A stretch of 23,534 bases of DNA. Source: SOKG01 sp964449845 (GTDB lineage: Bacteria > Chloroflexota > Dehalococcoidia > SZUA-161). The stretch covers positions 1-23,534 of the forward strand of contig CAYVES010000021.1 in assembly GCA_964449845.1 (NCBI GenBank). Direction: 5' to 3'. The notes beneath the pieces were generated by a model. That model was not told where the DNA came from, made no database searches, and saw only the letters and a program-made list of their open reading frames with translations. The number at the start of each line of letters is the position of its first letter. Position 1 is the first letter of the stretch. This document shows positions 6,959-14,728 of this stretch, in pieces. The position numbers were made by a program, and so were the translations under genes.

Positions 6959-7153
6959 ATGGAAAATAAATATTTCTGGAGTAGTCTGGCCATCATAGCA
7001 ATGTGGCTCGCGGTGCTCTTCCCTGGTGTGTATGGGCCTAGCTTCGAGGTTACCAGTGCTGCTGATGTGGTGAGCATACCAACTGCTTGGGGAATAGCAC
7101 TTTTCGCAATGATTGGCTCTATCGTTGTGGGCATTTTTGGCTTTCGAAAATAG
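6959..7153 (+). CDS. Small two-helix membrane protein (64 aa)
   Basis: I do not recognise a family. The 64 residues contain two hydrophobic segments, SSLAIIAMWLAVLFPGVY (about 8-25) and WGIALFAMIGSIVVGIFGF (about 44-62), joined by a polar loop. The start at 6959 is chosen because AAGGA lies five bases upstream and a good promoter lies 38 bp before it. An in-frame ATG far upstream at 6761 would add residues encoded by repeat DNA. The alpha/beta hydrolase follows after about 30 bp and may be co-transcribed. The function is unknown; the layout resembles small integral membrane proteins that modulate a larger partner. Confidence 0.65.
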   Translation: MENKYFWSSLAIIAMWLAVLFPGVYGPSFEVTSAADVVSIPTAWGIALFAMIGSIVVGIFGFRK

Positions 7154-7184
7154 GAGGCAGGCTAGCATCTCATTGGTTGACTTC

Positions 7185-7832
7185 ATGACCGAGACCAGAG
7201 TAACGTTTCCCTGTGGCGATCTCTCTCTCGAGGGCGTCTCGAGCGTGCCCGAGGGGAAAGAGCCTTTTGCTGCGGTGGTGGTCTGCCACCCCCATCCGCT
7301 CTACGGCGGCATGATGGACAATAACGTCGTCGTCGCCGTCTGCCAGGCCGTGTTGCAAGCATCTATCGCGTCTTTAAGGTTCAACTTTCGCGGCATTGGC
7401 AGAAGCCAGGGAGTGCATGCCGATGGTGTTGGGGAGCAGGATGACGTCGCCGCAGCGCTCTCCTTCCTCTCCTCAATGGACACGGTTGACCAAGATAGGA
7501 TCGGGCTTTGCGGCTATTCCTTCGGCGCTGGCGTCGCCCTTGAAGTCGCTGCCAGGAATGAGCAGGTGAAGGCACTAGCGTTGGTGTCGCCCCTCCTCTC
7601 CCATCCCTCCCCAATTGAGGATTATGTCAAGCCAAAGCTCCTCCTCTGGGGCAGCCAGGACCTGGCGCTGCCCGCCGACGACCTTAAGAGCTTCACCGAG
7701 GAACTGCCGGAGCCGAAGCAATACGAGGTAATCTCCGGGGCTGATCACTTCTGGTGGGGCTATGAGGACGAGGTGGCTCCCAGGGTTGCTGCCTTCTTCG
7801 CAGGGACACTCAACCTGTCTGCTCAGGCCTAG
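7185..7832 (+). CDS. Alpha/beta hydrolase, COG2945-like
   Basis: The protein is about 215 residues. It has the oxyanion-region motif CHPHPLYGGMMDNNVV, the nucleophile elbow GYSFGAG with the catalytic Ser, an acid in LLLWGSQDLALP and the catalytic His in GADHFWWG. These are the elements of a complete alpha/beta-hydrolase triad. The HPHPLYGG pattern is characteristic of the COG2945 group of small serine hydrolases; the substrate is unknown, probably an ester or acyl-thioester in the cytoplasm. The start is uncertain. I chose the ATG at 7185, but an AGGAGG lies at 7152-7157, much further upstream, and TTG at 7173 is an alternative. Its TAG stop overlaps the minus-strand DUF123 stop within a palindromic CCTAGG. 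Confidence 0.87.
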   Translation: MTETRVTFPCGDLSLEGVSSVPEGKEPFAAVVVCHPHPLYGGMMDNNVVVAVCQAVLQASIASLRFNFRGIGRSQGVHADGVGEQDDVAAALSFLSSMDTVDQDRIGLCGYSFGAGVALEVAARNEQVKALALVSPLLSHPSPIEDYVKPKLLLWGSQDLALPADDLKSFTEELPEPKQYEVISGADHFWWGYEDEVAPRVAAFFAGTLNLSAQA

Positions 7833-8281
7833 GCCAACTCTTCCGGCTCCGGGGACATCTTCCGCAAGTCCAGCCCTTTCTCACCTAGCTGGCGGCGAAA
7901 GGCTTCAAAAGATGGCACAGACGAGAAAAAGACCAGGTGGGATTGGCATCCGCAGCCCGAGGAGCCAAAGCCAGCGAGTAACACCTGCGCCTGGGGTATA
8001 GCCGCCGCAGCCTGATACCAGCGACATTCCAACCTCTCGTCGGAAACCAGATACCAGACCTCGACCACTCTCGCTTCCTGCCTCAGATAATCGATATGCC
8101 AGTGAAGCTTCTTACCGCCCCGGATGTGCCGCCTGACTCTGGAGAACAGCCCTCCCAGCGCGCTGCCCACATAGAGATAGTAGCCCTGAGGAAAGGAGAA
8201 GCTGGCCAACTTCCCCACGGTGATAGCAGTCTCCTTGTCCAGAACGAGGAGGAGAGCGTAAGTGCCTCTGATCGTTGCCAC
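7829..8281 (-). CDS. DUF123 (GIY-YIG-like) domain protein
   Basis: The 150-residue protein matches the DUF123/COG1833 family, a divergent branch of the GIY-YIG nuclease fold. The key segments are GTYALLLVL near the N-terminus, GYYLYVGSALGGLFSRVRRH at about residues 33-52, and LHWHIDYL at about 58-65. The family often occurs fused to or near endonuclease III-type glycosylases in archaea and Chloroflexota. A MagIII-like gene occurs in this window, but 12 kb away. It starts with GTG at 8281 and has no clear ribosome binding site. Its stop overlaps that of the hydrolase by four bases, so the genes are convergent. Biochemical function is not established; nuclease activity is an inference from the fold. 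Confidence 0.87.
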   Translation of the reverse strand: MATIRGTYALLLVLDKETAITVGKLASFSFPQGYYLYVGSALGGLFSRVRRHIRGGKKLHWHIDYLRQEARVVEVWYLVSDERLECRWYQAAAAIPQAQVLLAGFGSSGCGCQSHLVFFSSVPSFEAFRRQLGEKGLDLRKMSPEPEELA

Positions 8282-8330
8282 GAAGCGATTCTAGGCCGCG
8301 GAGAGGCGAGTGTCAATGAGTCTTCGCCCT

Positions 8331-8420
8331 TGTCATTCCCGCGCAGCTTGCGCCTGCGAAAGCAGGTGGCGGGAATCCACACCCGCCCTCGCCTTGATTC
8401 CTGCTTCCGCAGGAATGACA
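8331..8420. repeat. Inverted REP-like repeat (TGTCATTCC ends)
   Basis: The unit begins TGTCATTCC (8331-8339) and ends GGAATGACA (8412-8420), an exact nine-base inverted pair. Inner parts also pair: GCCTGCGAAAGCAGG forms one hairpin, and CTGCTTCCGCAGG forms another. GTCATTCC-type palindromes of this sort are dispersed in many bacterial genomes. It lies in the gap between the DUF123 gene and lspA, upstream of both. Confidence 0.7.
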
Positions 8421-8526
8421 CAAGGACAATGACAGACAAAGTTGCTGCAAGAAAGCACCGTTTTCATTTTCTGTGGTGCCGACAGGAATCGGCATGATGG
8501 ATTGCGAGCGCCATAGGGGCGTTGAA

Positions 8527-8555
8527 TTGAACGCCCCAACCAGATGTGCTAAACT
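8527..8555 (+). promoter_or_regulatory. Predicted promoter of lspA
   Basis: TTGAAC (8527-8532), a 17-bp spacer and TAAACT (8550-8555) with an upstream TGC extension. Transcription would begin near 8562, only about five bases before the likely ATG at 8567. Confidence 0.5.
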
Positions 8556-8566
8556 CGGAATCGAAA

Positions 8567-9085
8567 ATGAAGTGGTGGCCACAACGGCTCACAACGGCGA
8601 GATCAGAGGCCTTTCGACGCGGACTGACAAAAGGCCTGCCCCTATTCTTGATCGCCTTGTCAGTAATCGGTGTTGACCAGCTCACCAAGTACCTGATCAG
8701 GGCCAAAATGGAGATAGGGCAGTCGATACCCGATGAATGCATAGTGGGGCTTCACTACACCACCAATACCGGCGGGGCCTTTGGCCTTTTCGCCAACCAG
8801 ACCTTTCTTTTGACCATGGCCGCTGTGGTTGGAATCGCGGTTCTTGTCCTCTACCTTCGTTACCTCCCTCCAAGGAGCACGCTGCTCAAGGTGGGGCTGG
8901 GGCTTGATCTGGGGGGGGCCATCGGCAACCTGATCGACCGCCTTCGCCTTGGAGAGGTCACAGATTTTGTCAAAATTGGGGCCTGGCCGGTGTTCAACCT
9001 CGCCGATTCGGCCATAGTCGTCGGCACCTTCCTTGTCGCTTTCTACCTGCTGTTCGCCGCCAGAAGGAGGACAGATCATAGTTAA
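8567..9085 (+). CDS. lspA: Lipoprotein signal peptidase (signal peptidase II)
   Basis: The 172-residue protein is an inner-membrane aspartyl protease that removes the signal peptide of prolipoproteins after lipid transfer. Four hydrophobic segments are visible: PLFLIALSVIGVDQL, TFLLTMAAVVGIAVLVLYL, LLKVGLGLDLGGAIGNL and SAIVVGTFLVAFYLLF. Family motifs are NTGGAFG, GGAIGNLIDR (first catalytic Asp) and FNLADSAIV (second catalytic Asp). The start is set at the ATG at 8567. A GTG at 8546 in the same frame overlaps the predicted -10 box, and no strong ribosome binding site precedes either. The N-terminus then carries a basic extension before the first helix. The pseudouridine synthase gene follows after a repeat-filled gap, a pairing (lspA-rluD) common in bacteria. 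Confidence 0.93.
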   Translation: MKWWPQRLTTARSEAFRRGLTKGLPLFLIALSVIGVDQLTKYLIRAKMEIGQSIPDECIVGLHYTTNTGGAFGLFANQTFLLTMAAVVGIAVLVLYLRYLPPRSTLLKVGLGLDLGGAIGNLIDRLRLGEVTDFVKIGAWPVFNLADSAIVVGTFLVAFYLLFAARRRTDHS

Positions 9086-9105
9086 CCGCATAATTCCTTG
9101 CAAAT

Positions 9106-9182
9106 CTCCCTCCCCTAGCGGGAGGGAGTTAGAGGGAGGGGGCAATTCACCCTCACCTAACCTCTCCCTTCGAGGGAGAGGA
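9106..9182 (+). repeat. CTCCC/GGGAG hairpin repeat, copy 1 of 2
   Basis: A first hairpin, CTCCCTCCCCTAGCGGGAGGG, is followed by a G-rich link, then TTCACCCTCACCTAACC and a second hairpin CTCTCCCTTCGAGGGAGAG. A similar copy in the same orientation is at 12030-12104 before gltX. Here it separates lspA from the rluD-type gene. Confidence 0.75.
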
Positions 9183-9223
9183 GTTTGTGTAGAGATTTTC
9201 GCGAGATACCCAAGATCACAGAG

Positions 9224-10132
9224 ATGAATAAAAGGCTTGAGTTCACCGTCAACAGCCCCGGCAGTCGCCTTGATAGGTACATAGCAGAGCAGTGCCAGAT
9301 CTCCCGCGCTTATGCTCAGCAGTTGATCAGCGAGGGGCAGATCACGGTTAACGGCCACCGCTCCAAAGCCAGCCACAGGCTCGCCGTCGGTGATAGAGTT
9401 GTTGCCATCATACCCCCACTATCTCCCATCTCCCTGGCCCCCGAGGATATACCGCTTAAAGTTGTCTACGAGAATAGCGACCTTATAGTGGTCGATAAGC
9501 CCGCGGGATTACTGGTTCACCCCGCCGCAGGCCAACGTACTGGTACACTGGTAAATGCGCTCCTCGCCCGCTGCCCTGACCTCCAAGGAATCGACGGCTC
9601 GGTTCGCCCCGGCATCGTGCACCGACTGGACAAGAATACCTCTGGACTGATAGTGGTAGCCAAGAACGACGCTGCTCAGATGAGCCTTTCCCGCCAGATC
9701 AAGCAGCGCTCAATTACCAAGGGATACCTTGCTCTGGTTACAGGACGCCTCTCTCCTGAGCGTGGCGCCATCGAAGCCCCCATCGGCCGCCATCCTAAGG
9801 ATAGGAAGCGCATGGCGGTGGTCTCCGGAGGCAGGGAGGCACGCACGGAATACCAGGTGATCAGATACGTGAACGGATACACCTTGCTCGAGGCGACGCC
9901 GGAAACCGGGCGCACCCACCAGATCAGGGTTCACTTCTCAGCCGTAGGTCACCCTGTCTTCGGCGACCCTGTTTATGGGAAAAGGTCGCCGCTGCTGGGA
10001 CGACAGTTTCTCCATGCCCACCGCCTCGGCTTCAGGTTTCCATCGACCGGGGAGTTCATGGAGTTCAGGTCAGAGTTGCCCCCGGACCTGGAGGAAGTGC
10101 TCGATCATATCGCCACTGAGGCTGTCAGGTAG
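9224..10132 (+). CDS. rluD: RluD-type 23S rRNA pseudouridine synthase
   Basis: With the ATG at 9224 the protein has 302 residues. An S4 RNA-binding domain occupies about residues 5-75 (SRLDRYIAEQ, ISRAYAQQLISEGQITVNG). The RluA-type catalytic domain follows, with the active-site Asp in IVHRLDKNTSGLIVVAKN and the signature ETGRTHQIRVHFSAVGHPVFGDPVYG. RluD family enzymes isomerise uridines in helix 69 of 23S rRNA. The exact target cannot be told from RluA or RluC relatives by motif alone. The frame is also open from a TTG at 9185, but that would start in repeat-derived sequence, and homologous residues begin at 9224. No clear ribosome binding site is present. It probably belonged to one operon with lspA before the repeat entered. 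Confidence 0.9.
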   Translation: MNKRLEFTVNSPGSRLDRYIAEQCQISRAYAQQLISEGQITVNGHRSKASHRLAVGDRVVAIIPPLSPISLAPEDIPLKVVYENSDLIVVDKPAGLLVHPAAGQRTGTLVNALLARCPDLQGIDGSVRPGIVHRLDKNTSGLIVVAKNDAAQMSLSRQIKQRSITKGYLALVTGRLSPERGAIEAPIGRHPKDRKRMAVVSGGREARTEYQVIRYVNGYTLLEATPETGRTHQIRVHFSAVGHPVFGDPVYGKRSPLLGRQFLHAHRLGFRFPSTGEFMEFRSELPPDLEEVLDHIATEAVR

Positions 10133-10158
10133 GCTAACAGATGCCCATACTGGCGTTC

Positions 10159-11844
10159 TCAAAGCTTTTTCTCGATCTTGGCCCACGTATCGCGTAGCGT
10201 AACCGTGCGGTTGAATACCATCCGTTCAGCAGAGGAGTCTTTGGAATCAACACAGAAATAGCCCAGCCGTTCGAACTGGTACCGACTTCCCCGAGATGCG
10301 CCCGCCAGGCTGGGTTCGACATACCCCGTCAAAGTCTCCAGTGAATCAGGATTCAAAACGCTTCCAAAATCAGCCCCCCTGACATCGCCGGGATTCTCCA
10401 TGGTGAAGAGCCGATCGTAGAGGCGCACCTCAGCCTCGTACGCGTGGGCAGCCGAAACCCAGTGGATGGTTCCCTTGACCTTACGCCCATCGGGAGCCGT
10501 TCCACCTCGTGTCTCGGGATCATAGGTGCAATGCAGCTCAACCACTTCGCCAGTCTGCTTATCCTTCACCACTCCGACACAGGTAACCAAATAAGCGTAT
10601 CGTAATCGCACCTCACGACCTGGGGCCAGACGGAAGAACTTCTCCGGCGGGTGTTCACGGAAGTCGTCCTGCTCAATGTACAGCACGCGAGAAAAAGGTA
10701 CCTTCCGCGTCCCCATACCGGGGTCTTCCGGATTGTTGACAGCGTCCACCTCTTCGGTCTGGTCTTCGGGATAGTTGTCGATGACCACACGGAGAGGGCG
10801 CAACACAGCCATGACACGCGGGGTGCGCTTGTTCAAATCCTCGCGGATGCAGTGCTCAAGCAGGGCAACATTGATAATGCTGTCGGTCTTGGCTACGCCG
10901 ATGCGCTCGCAGAAATTGCGGATGGACTCCGGAGTGTATCCGCGTCTGCGCAAACCCGAAACGGTCAGCATCCGGGGATCGTCCCATCCGCTGACATGTC
11001 CCTGCTCCACCAATTGCAGCAGCTTTCGCTTGCTCAGCACGGTGTAAGTGAGATTGAGGCGAGCGAACTCGATCTGCTGTGGATGATAGACTCCCAGCTC
11101 GTCAAGAAACCAGTCGTACAATGGACGGTGATCTTCGAATTCCAGCGTACAAATGGAATGGGTGATCCCTTCGATAGAATCCTCAAGCCCGTGGGCCCAA
11201 TCGTACATCGGATAGATGCACCACTTGTTGCCTGTACGGTGGTGTTCTGCATGCAGGATGCGATACATGGCCGGATCGCGCAAATTCAAGTTTGGTGATG
11301 CCATGTCGATTTTGGCGCGGAGCACCCGGGAGCCATCCTCGAACTCTCCTGCCCGCATGCGTTGGAACAAATCGAGATTCTCTCCGACCGAACGGTTGCG
11401 GTGCGGACTCTCCTTGCCAGGGTCAATGAGAGTGCCACGGTACCCTCTGATCTCATCCGCGCTCAGATCGTCAACATAAGCCTTACCGGCTTTGACCAAC
11501 TGCACAGCATAATCATACATTTGATCGAAGTAGTCCGATGCGTAAAACAGCTGATCCTCCCAGTCGAACCCTAGCCAGCGCACATCCTCTATGATTGATT
11601 CGACGTATTCACCCTCTTCTTTGGTGGGATTTGTATCATCGAACCGCAGATTGCACAGGCCCCCGTACTGGGCCGCGATGCCGAAATTGAGGCAGATGGA
11701 CTTGGCGTGCCCGATGTGCAAATACCCGTTCGGCTCCGGTGGGAACCGGGTGTGCACACGCCCCCCGTACTTGTTGTTTCTCAAGTCCTGGTTGATGATA
11801 TTCCGAATAAAGTCGGAGGGAGCCGTTGATTCAGGTATAGTCAC
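10159..11844 (-). CDS. glnS: Glutaminyl-tRNA synthetase
   Basis: The 561-residue protein charges tRNA-Gln directly with glutamine. The class I HIGH motif is at residues 43-46 in FPPEPNGYLHIGH, and the KMSKS equivalent is VLSKRK near residue 270. Other GlnRS signatures are LRFDDTNP, YPMYDWAHGLEDSIEGITHS and LCTLEFEDHRPLYDW-like sequence. The C-terminal half has the two beta-barrels that read the anticodon. The length is normal for bacterial GlnRS (about 550). GlnRS is of eukaryal descent and patchily distributed in bacteria; its presence means the organism need not rely on GatCAB for Gln-tRNA. It starts with GTG at 11844, with GAGGT about 12 bases upstream. It is transcribed toward the rluD-type gene and diverges from gltX. 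Confidence 0.97.
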   Translation of the reverse strand: MTIPESTAPSDFIRNIINQDLRNNKYGGRVHTRFPPEPNGYLHIGHAKSICLNFGIAAQYGGLCNLRFDDTNPTKEEGEYVESIIEDVRWLGFDWEDQLFYASDYFDQMYDYAVQLVKAGKAYVDDLSADEIRGYRGTLIDPGKESPHRNRSVGENLDLFQRMRAGEFEDGSRVLRAKIDMASPNLNLRDPAMYRILHAEHHRTGNKWCIYPMYDWAHGLEDSIEGITHSICTLEFEDHRPLYDWFLDELGVYHPQQIEFARLNLTYTVLSKRKLLQLVEQGHVSGWDDPRMLTVSGLRRRGYTPESIRNFCERIGVAKTDSIINVALLEHCIREDLNKRTPRVMAVLRPLRVVIDNYPEDQTEEVDAVNNPEDPGMGTRKVPFSRVLYIEQDDFREHPPEKFFRLAPGREVRLRYAYLVTCVGVVKDKQTGEVVELHCTYDPETRGGTAPDGRKVKGTIHWVSAAHAYEAEVRLYDRLFTMENPGDVRGADFGSVLNPDSLETLTGYVEPSLAGASRGSRYQFERLGYFCVDSKDSSAERMVFNRTVTLRDTWAKIEKKL

Positions 11845-11910
11845 GATACCGGGATTACCTCATCGAATTTCAACGCGATTCAACTCCTTTCTGAGCCATC
11901 ATCCAGTCTA

Positions 11911-11939
11911 AAACTACAATCTCCTATGGCCTTTGTCAA
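11911..11939 (-). promoter_or_regulatory. Predicted promoter of glnS
   Basis: On the minus strand a perfect TTGACA (11939-11934) is followed after 17 bp by TAGTTT (11916-11911), a weak -10. The leader to the GTG at 11844 would be about 60 bases. Confidence 0.45.
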
Positions 11940-12029
11940 GCATTGCGCTGACTCCCTGATCCGTGAGTGCAGATTCAAGAAGCCCACCCCTTGGGTGACT
12001 TATTGGTTGGCCGCAGAGTTTGTTGCCGT

Positions 12030-12104
12030 TCCCCTCCCCTGGAGGGAGGGGATCAAGGGGAGGGGGAAATCACCCTCACCTACCCTCTCCCTTCGAGGGA
12101 GAGG
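12030..12104 (+). repeat. CTCCC/GGGAG hairpin repeat, copy 2 of 2
   Basis: It shares TCACCCTCACCTA and CCTCTCCCTTCGAGGGAGAG with the copy at 9106-9182 in the same orientation. Its first hairpin is CCCCTCCCCTGGAGGGAGGGG. It lies between the divergent glnS and gltX genes. Confidence 0.75.
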
Positions 12105-12168
12105 CATCTTATCCCAAAGCCTGTAACCTATGAAGTCCAGGGATTTAGGTGACTGGATGACCCTCGAA

Positions 12169-12197
12169 TAGACTCCCACCTCTGGTGGTGCTAGAAT
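12169..12197 (+). promoter_or_regulatory. Predicted promoter of gltX
   Basis: TAGACT (12169-12174), a 17-bp spacer and TAGAAT (12192-12197) with a TGC extension (12189-12191). The leader to the ATG at 12232 would be about 28 bases. Confidence 0.5.
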
Positions 12198-12231
12198 AGG
12201 AAACGGTAGATAACAGTATCAACGGAGAGCT

Positions 12232-13707
12232 ATGAGCGAAGGAAAGGTTCGGGTGCGCTTCGCCCCCAGCCCAACGGGATACCCTCATATAGGGAATATC
12301 AGGACCGCCCTGTTTAACTGGCTCTTCGCCAGACACAGCGGGGGCAGCTTCATCGTACGCATCGAAGACACCGACGTCACCCGCATGGTCAGGGGGGCTG
12401 TCAAAGCCATACTGGACAGCCTGCGCTGGCTGGGGATAGATTGGGACGAAGGCCCAGAGGTAGGTGGTGAGTACGGACCCTATTTCCAGTCACAGCGCCT
12501 GGACATCTATAAACAGATTGCCCAGGCCTTGCTAGCGGAAGACCAAGCCTATCGCTGCTATTGCTCCCCGCAGCGGCTGGCGCAGATGCGCGCCGAAATG
12601 GCCCAGCGTAAGGAATCCATGCGCACCTACGACCGCCGATGTCGCAACCTGAGCCAGGAGGAGCGGGACAAACTTGAAGCTCAAGGCATCACCCCCGTCG
12701 TCCGGTTCAAGACCCCGCTTGAGGGACAGACCAGCTTCAACGACCTGATTAAGGGAGAAGTGACCTTCGATAACAGCACCCTGGACGACTTCGTGCTCCT
12801 CAAGTCGGACGGATATCCTACCTATCACCTTGCTAATATAGTTGACGACCATCTGATGCAGATCTCCCACGTACTCAGGGCAGACGAGTGGCTGTCGAGC
12901 ACACCGCGCCATATCCTGCTTTACGACGCCCTGGGGTATGAGCCGCCGCTGTTCGCCCACCTGCCTATGATCCTGGGAAGCGATCGCAGCAAGCTGAGCA
13001 AAAGGCACGGCGCTGTCTCTACTACTAAGTATCGTGACCAGGGATACCTACCTGATGCAATGGTCAACTTCCTCGCCCTGCTCGGCTGGTCGCTGGATGA
13101 CCGCACCGAACTCTTCAGCAGAGAGGAGCTGGTACGTCATTTCTCCATAGAGCGTATCAGCAAGACGGGGGCCATCTTCAGTCAGGACAAGCTCAAATGG
13201 ATGAGTGGAGTTTACATCCGCAACATGAGCCCTGCGGAGCTGACGGAGCAGCTACTGCCATTTCTGGAGAGAGACCTGCCCAAGGAAGTGAAGCGACCTA
13301 TTTCCCGTGAGTATGTGGAGCAGATAACGCCGCTCATTCAGGAACGACTGACGACCCTTGGAGAGGCGGCCGACAGTTTTGGTTTCTTCTTTGTAGACGA
13401 AGTCGTCTATGACGCCGACCTGCTACTTGGGAAGAAGCTCACCAGGGAAGCCGCGGTGGGAGGTCTTGAAGCCGCCCTAGGGCGGCTTCAAGACCTCCCC
13501 TGCGACGCCTCATCGCTCGAACTCGCGCTTCGTCCCCTCGCCTCAGAGTTGGGACTGAAAACAGGGGATTTTTTCGGCCTGCTGCGGGTAGCGACTACCG
13601 GGCGCACCGCCGCCCCACCCCTCTTCCAGACCATGGCAGTGCTGGGCAAAGACAGGTGCCTCAAGCATATCAAGGTAGCACTCGATAAGTTGCGAGGTAA
13701 AACCTAG
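12232..13707 (+). CDS. gltX: Glutamyl-tRNA synthetase
   Basis: The 491-residue protein charges tRNA-Glu. HIGH appears as HIGN (19-22) in FAPSPTGYPHIGN, and KMSKS as KLSKR (254-258). The zinc-region Cys pair (CYC) and a third Cys in YDRRCR are kept, but the fourth position expected from E. coli GluRS reads Asn in place of His, so zinc binding is doubtful. The C-terminal helical anticodon-binding domain is complete. The ATG has GGAG six bases upstream. Within the C-terminal domain, 13458-13499 is a perfect 42-bp palindrome, coding for GGLEAALGRLQDLP; the residues still fit the family pattern, so the frame is not broken. With glnS next door, this GluRS is likely of the discriminating type, though the key anticodon residue was not checked. 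Confidence 0.97.
   Translation: MSEGKVRVRFAPSPTGYPHIGNIRTALFNWLFARHSGGSFIVRIEDTDVTRMVRGAVKAILDSLRWLGIDWDEGPEVGGEYGPYFQSQRLDIYKQIAQALLAEDQAYRCYCSPQRLAQMRAEMAQRKESMRTYDRRCRNLSQEERDKLEAQGITPVVRFKTPLEGQTSFNDLIKGEVTFDNSTLDDFVLLKSDGYPTYHLANIVDDHLMQISHVLRADEWLSSTPRHILLYDALGYEPPLFAHLPMILGSDRSKLSKRHGAVSTTKYRDQGYLPDAMVNFLALLGWSLDDRTELFSREELVRHFSIERISKTGAIFSQDKLKWMSGVYIRNMSPAELTEQLLPFLERDLPKEVKRPISREYVEQITPLIQERLTTLGEAADSFGFFFVDEVVYDADLLLGKKLTREAAVGGLEAALGRLQDLPCDASSLELALRPLASELGLKTGDFFGLLRVATTGRTAAPPLFQTMAVLGKDRCLKHIKVALDKLRGKT
13458..13499. repeat. Perfect 42-bp palindrome inside gltX
   Basis: The left arm reads GGGAGGTCTTGAAGCCGCCC and the right arm is its exact complement, centred on CTAG at 13477-13480. 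All 21 pairs match, and the next outer pair (13457/13500) does not. It sits fully in coding sequence. Confidence 0.95.
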
Positions 13708-13730
13708 AGATTTACCAGAATTGGGGCCTG

Positions 13731-13979
13731 TCAGTAACCTCCACCGCAGCAAGGCTTACCCGGATAAAGATAGCCACAGGCCACACCAATGCAGTCACAG
13801 CCATCGTCAGCCCTTATCCCGGCTAACTCCCTGCCGCATTGGGGGCAGATAACCTGCTCAACACCTTCACCGCCTCTCTCCACCCAAGACTCAAAGACCA
13901 GGGTCATATTGCAGTCGGGACAGTAAACCCAGTGATATTCACACTCCATGTTTTCAACCGCTGCATTGTTTACCTTCAT
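13731..13979 (-). CDS. Small Cys-rich zinc-ribbon-like protein (82 aa)
   Basis: The protein contains two Cys pairs of the zinc-ribbon kind, YCPDC and ICPQC, about 27 residues apart. A Cys-rich tail follows (DGCDCIGVACGYLYPGKPCC). I do not recognise a named family. It probably binds one zinc through the paired CxxC knuckles, and perhaps a second metal in the tail. The start is uncertain: ATG at 13979 gives 82 residues, ATG at 13949 gives 72, and a longer open frame extends to 14162 without support. No clear ribosome binding site is seen at either start. A TATAAT lies just before 13979 on the minus strand. The next gene (14162) runs in the opposite direction. Confidence 0.6.
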   Translation of the reverse strand: MKVNNAAVENMECEYHWVYCPDCNMTLVFESWVERGGEGVEQVICPQCGRELAGIRADDGCDCIGVACGYLYPGKPCCGGGY

Positions 13980-14161
13980 TATACAACAGAGAGTAACACC
14001 CAAGGATAGCATTCCAGCCAAGACTGACTTTCCTTCGCGCACCTTAAGCCCCCTGGCGTGGATTTCTCTGCAGCATTTCTGTGGTATCATATAGCGTAAA
14101 CGAGCCACATAAATGGGTCGACACAGGAAACCCACCAATAAAAGAGTAAAGGAGGTATACA

Positions 14162-14368
14162 ATGGGTTTCTTTAGCTTCTTCGCCATCATGACGGCTATT
14201 CCTGCCTTCTTCTTCTGCGCCTGGATCGGCATGATGTTCTGGGGCGTCATTGCCCCCCATTTCGACGTAAAGGACATAAACTACCCGATGGCCATGCTGA
14301 TGACGATAGGGCTCTGGCTTATTGTTGCCCCTTTGGCCGCCGCTGTCAGTAGAGGCAAACGCAGCTAG
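14162..14368 (+). CDS. Small two-helix membrane protein (68 aa)
   Basis: The 68 residues hold two hydrophobic segments: FSFFAIMTAIPAFFFCAWIG with MMFWGVI (about 4-27) and YPMAMLMTIGLWLIVAPLAA (about 40-59). The C-terminus is short and basic (SRGKRS), which by the positive-inside rule puts both ends in the cytoplasm. An AAGGAGG ribosome binding site lies seven bases before the ATG, the strongest evidence for the gene. An extended -10-like TGGTATCAT is at 14082-14090. I do not recognise the family. In size and layout it resembles the 64-residue protein at 6959, but the sequences are not clearly related. Confidence 0.72.
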   Translation: MGFFSFFAIMTAIPAFFFCAWIGMMFWGVIAPHFDVKDINYPMAMLMTIGLWLIVAPLAAAVSRGKRS

Positions 14369-14524
14369 GCCCAAACAGGCGCACGGTCAGAACAGCGAGC
14401 GCACAATCGTCGGCACCACGCAGATCCTGAGGCTCCCGAACGTTAAACCTTACATGGGTATACATTCTCGGTAGCCCGCTGCCCCATTCTGCTCTGCAAA
14501 TGACACACTCTCTAAAACAGAATG

Positions 14525-14568
14525 TACACACTGTGTATTAATTATTCATATCGGGGAACATGTGTTCC
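14525..14568. repeat. Two short inverted repeats (operator-like)
   Basis: TACACA-C-TGTGTA at 14525-14537 is followed by GGAACA-TG-TGTTCC at 14555-14568. A related GGAAC-CTAT-GTTCC lies at 14619-14632. They resemble protein-binding dyads, but no gene starts just downstream. Confidence 0.45.
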
Positions 14569-14728
14569 AAACACAGCCTTCCCCAATGTTTTATGTTAAC
14601 CTCACCCCCGAGTTGTTTGGAACCTATGTTCCACCACCGTGCGCCTGCTTACCATTCGTGTGCTCCATCACACCGGCCTCGACGCCCCCAGATGTCTACA
14701 TGACAATCCCTTTCTATCCCCAGCACGC

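Larger units (their letters stand above)
11845..12231. other. Divergent glnS/gltX control region
   Basis: These 387 bases separate the two divergent synthetase genes. They contain a glnS promoter on the minus strand (11911-11939), a hairpin repeat (12030-12104) and a gltX promoter (12169-12197). No T-box leader elements (specifier loop or the TGGNACCGCG anti-terminator sequence) are seen. Confidence 0.6.

Noticed and set aside
10651..11298. Long plus-strand frame opposite glnS
   Set aside because: It is fully antisense to an unmistakable glnS, so it is a shadow frame.
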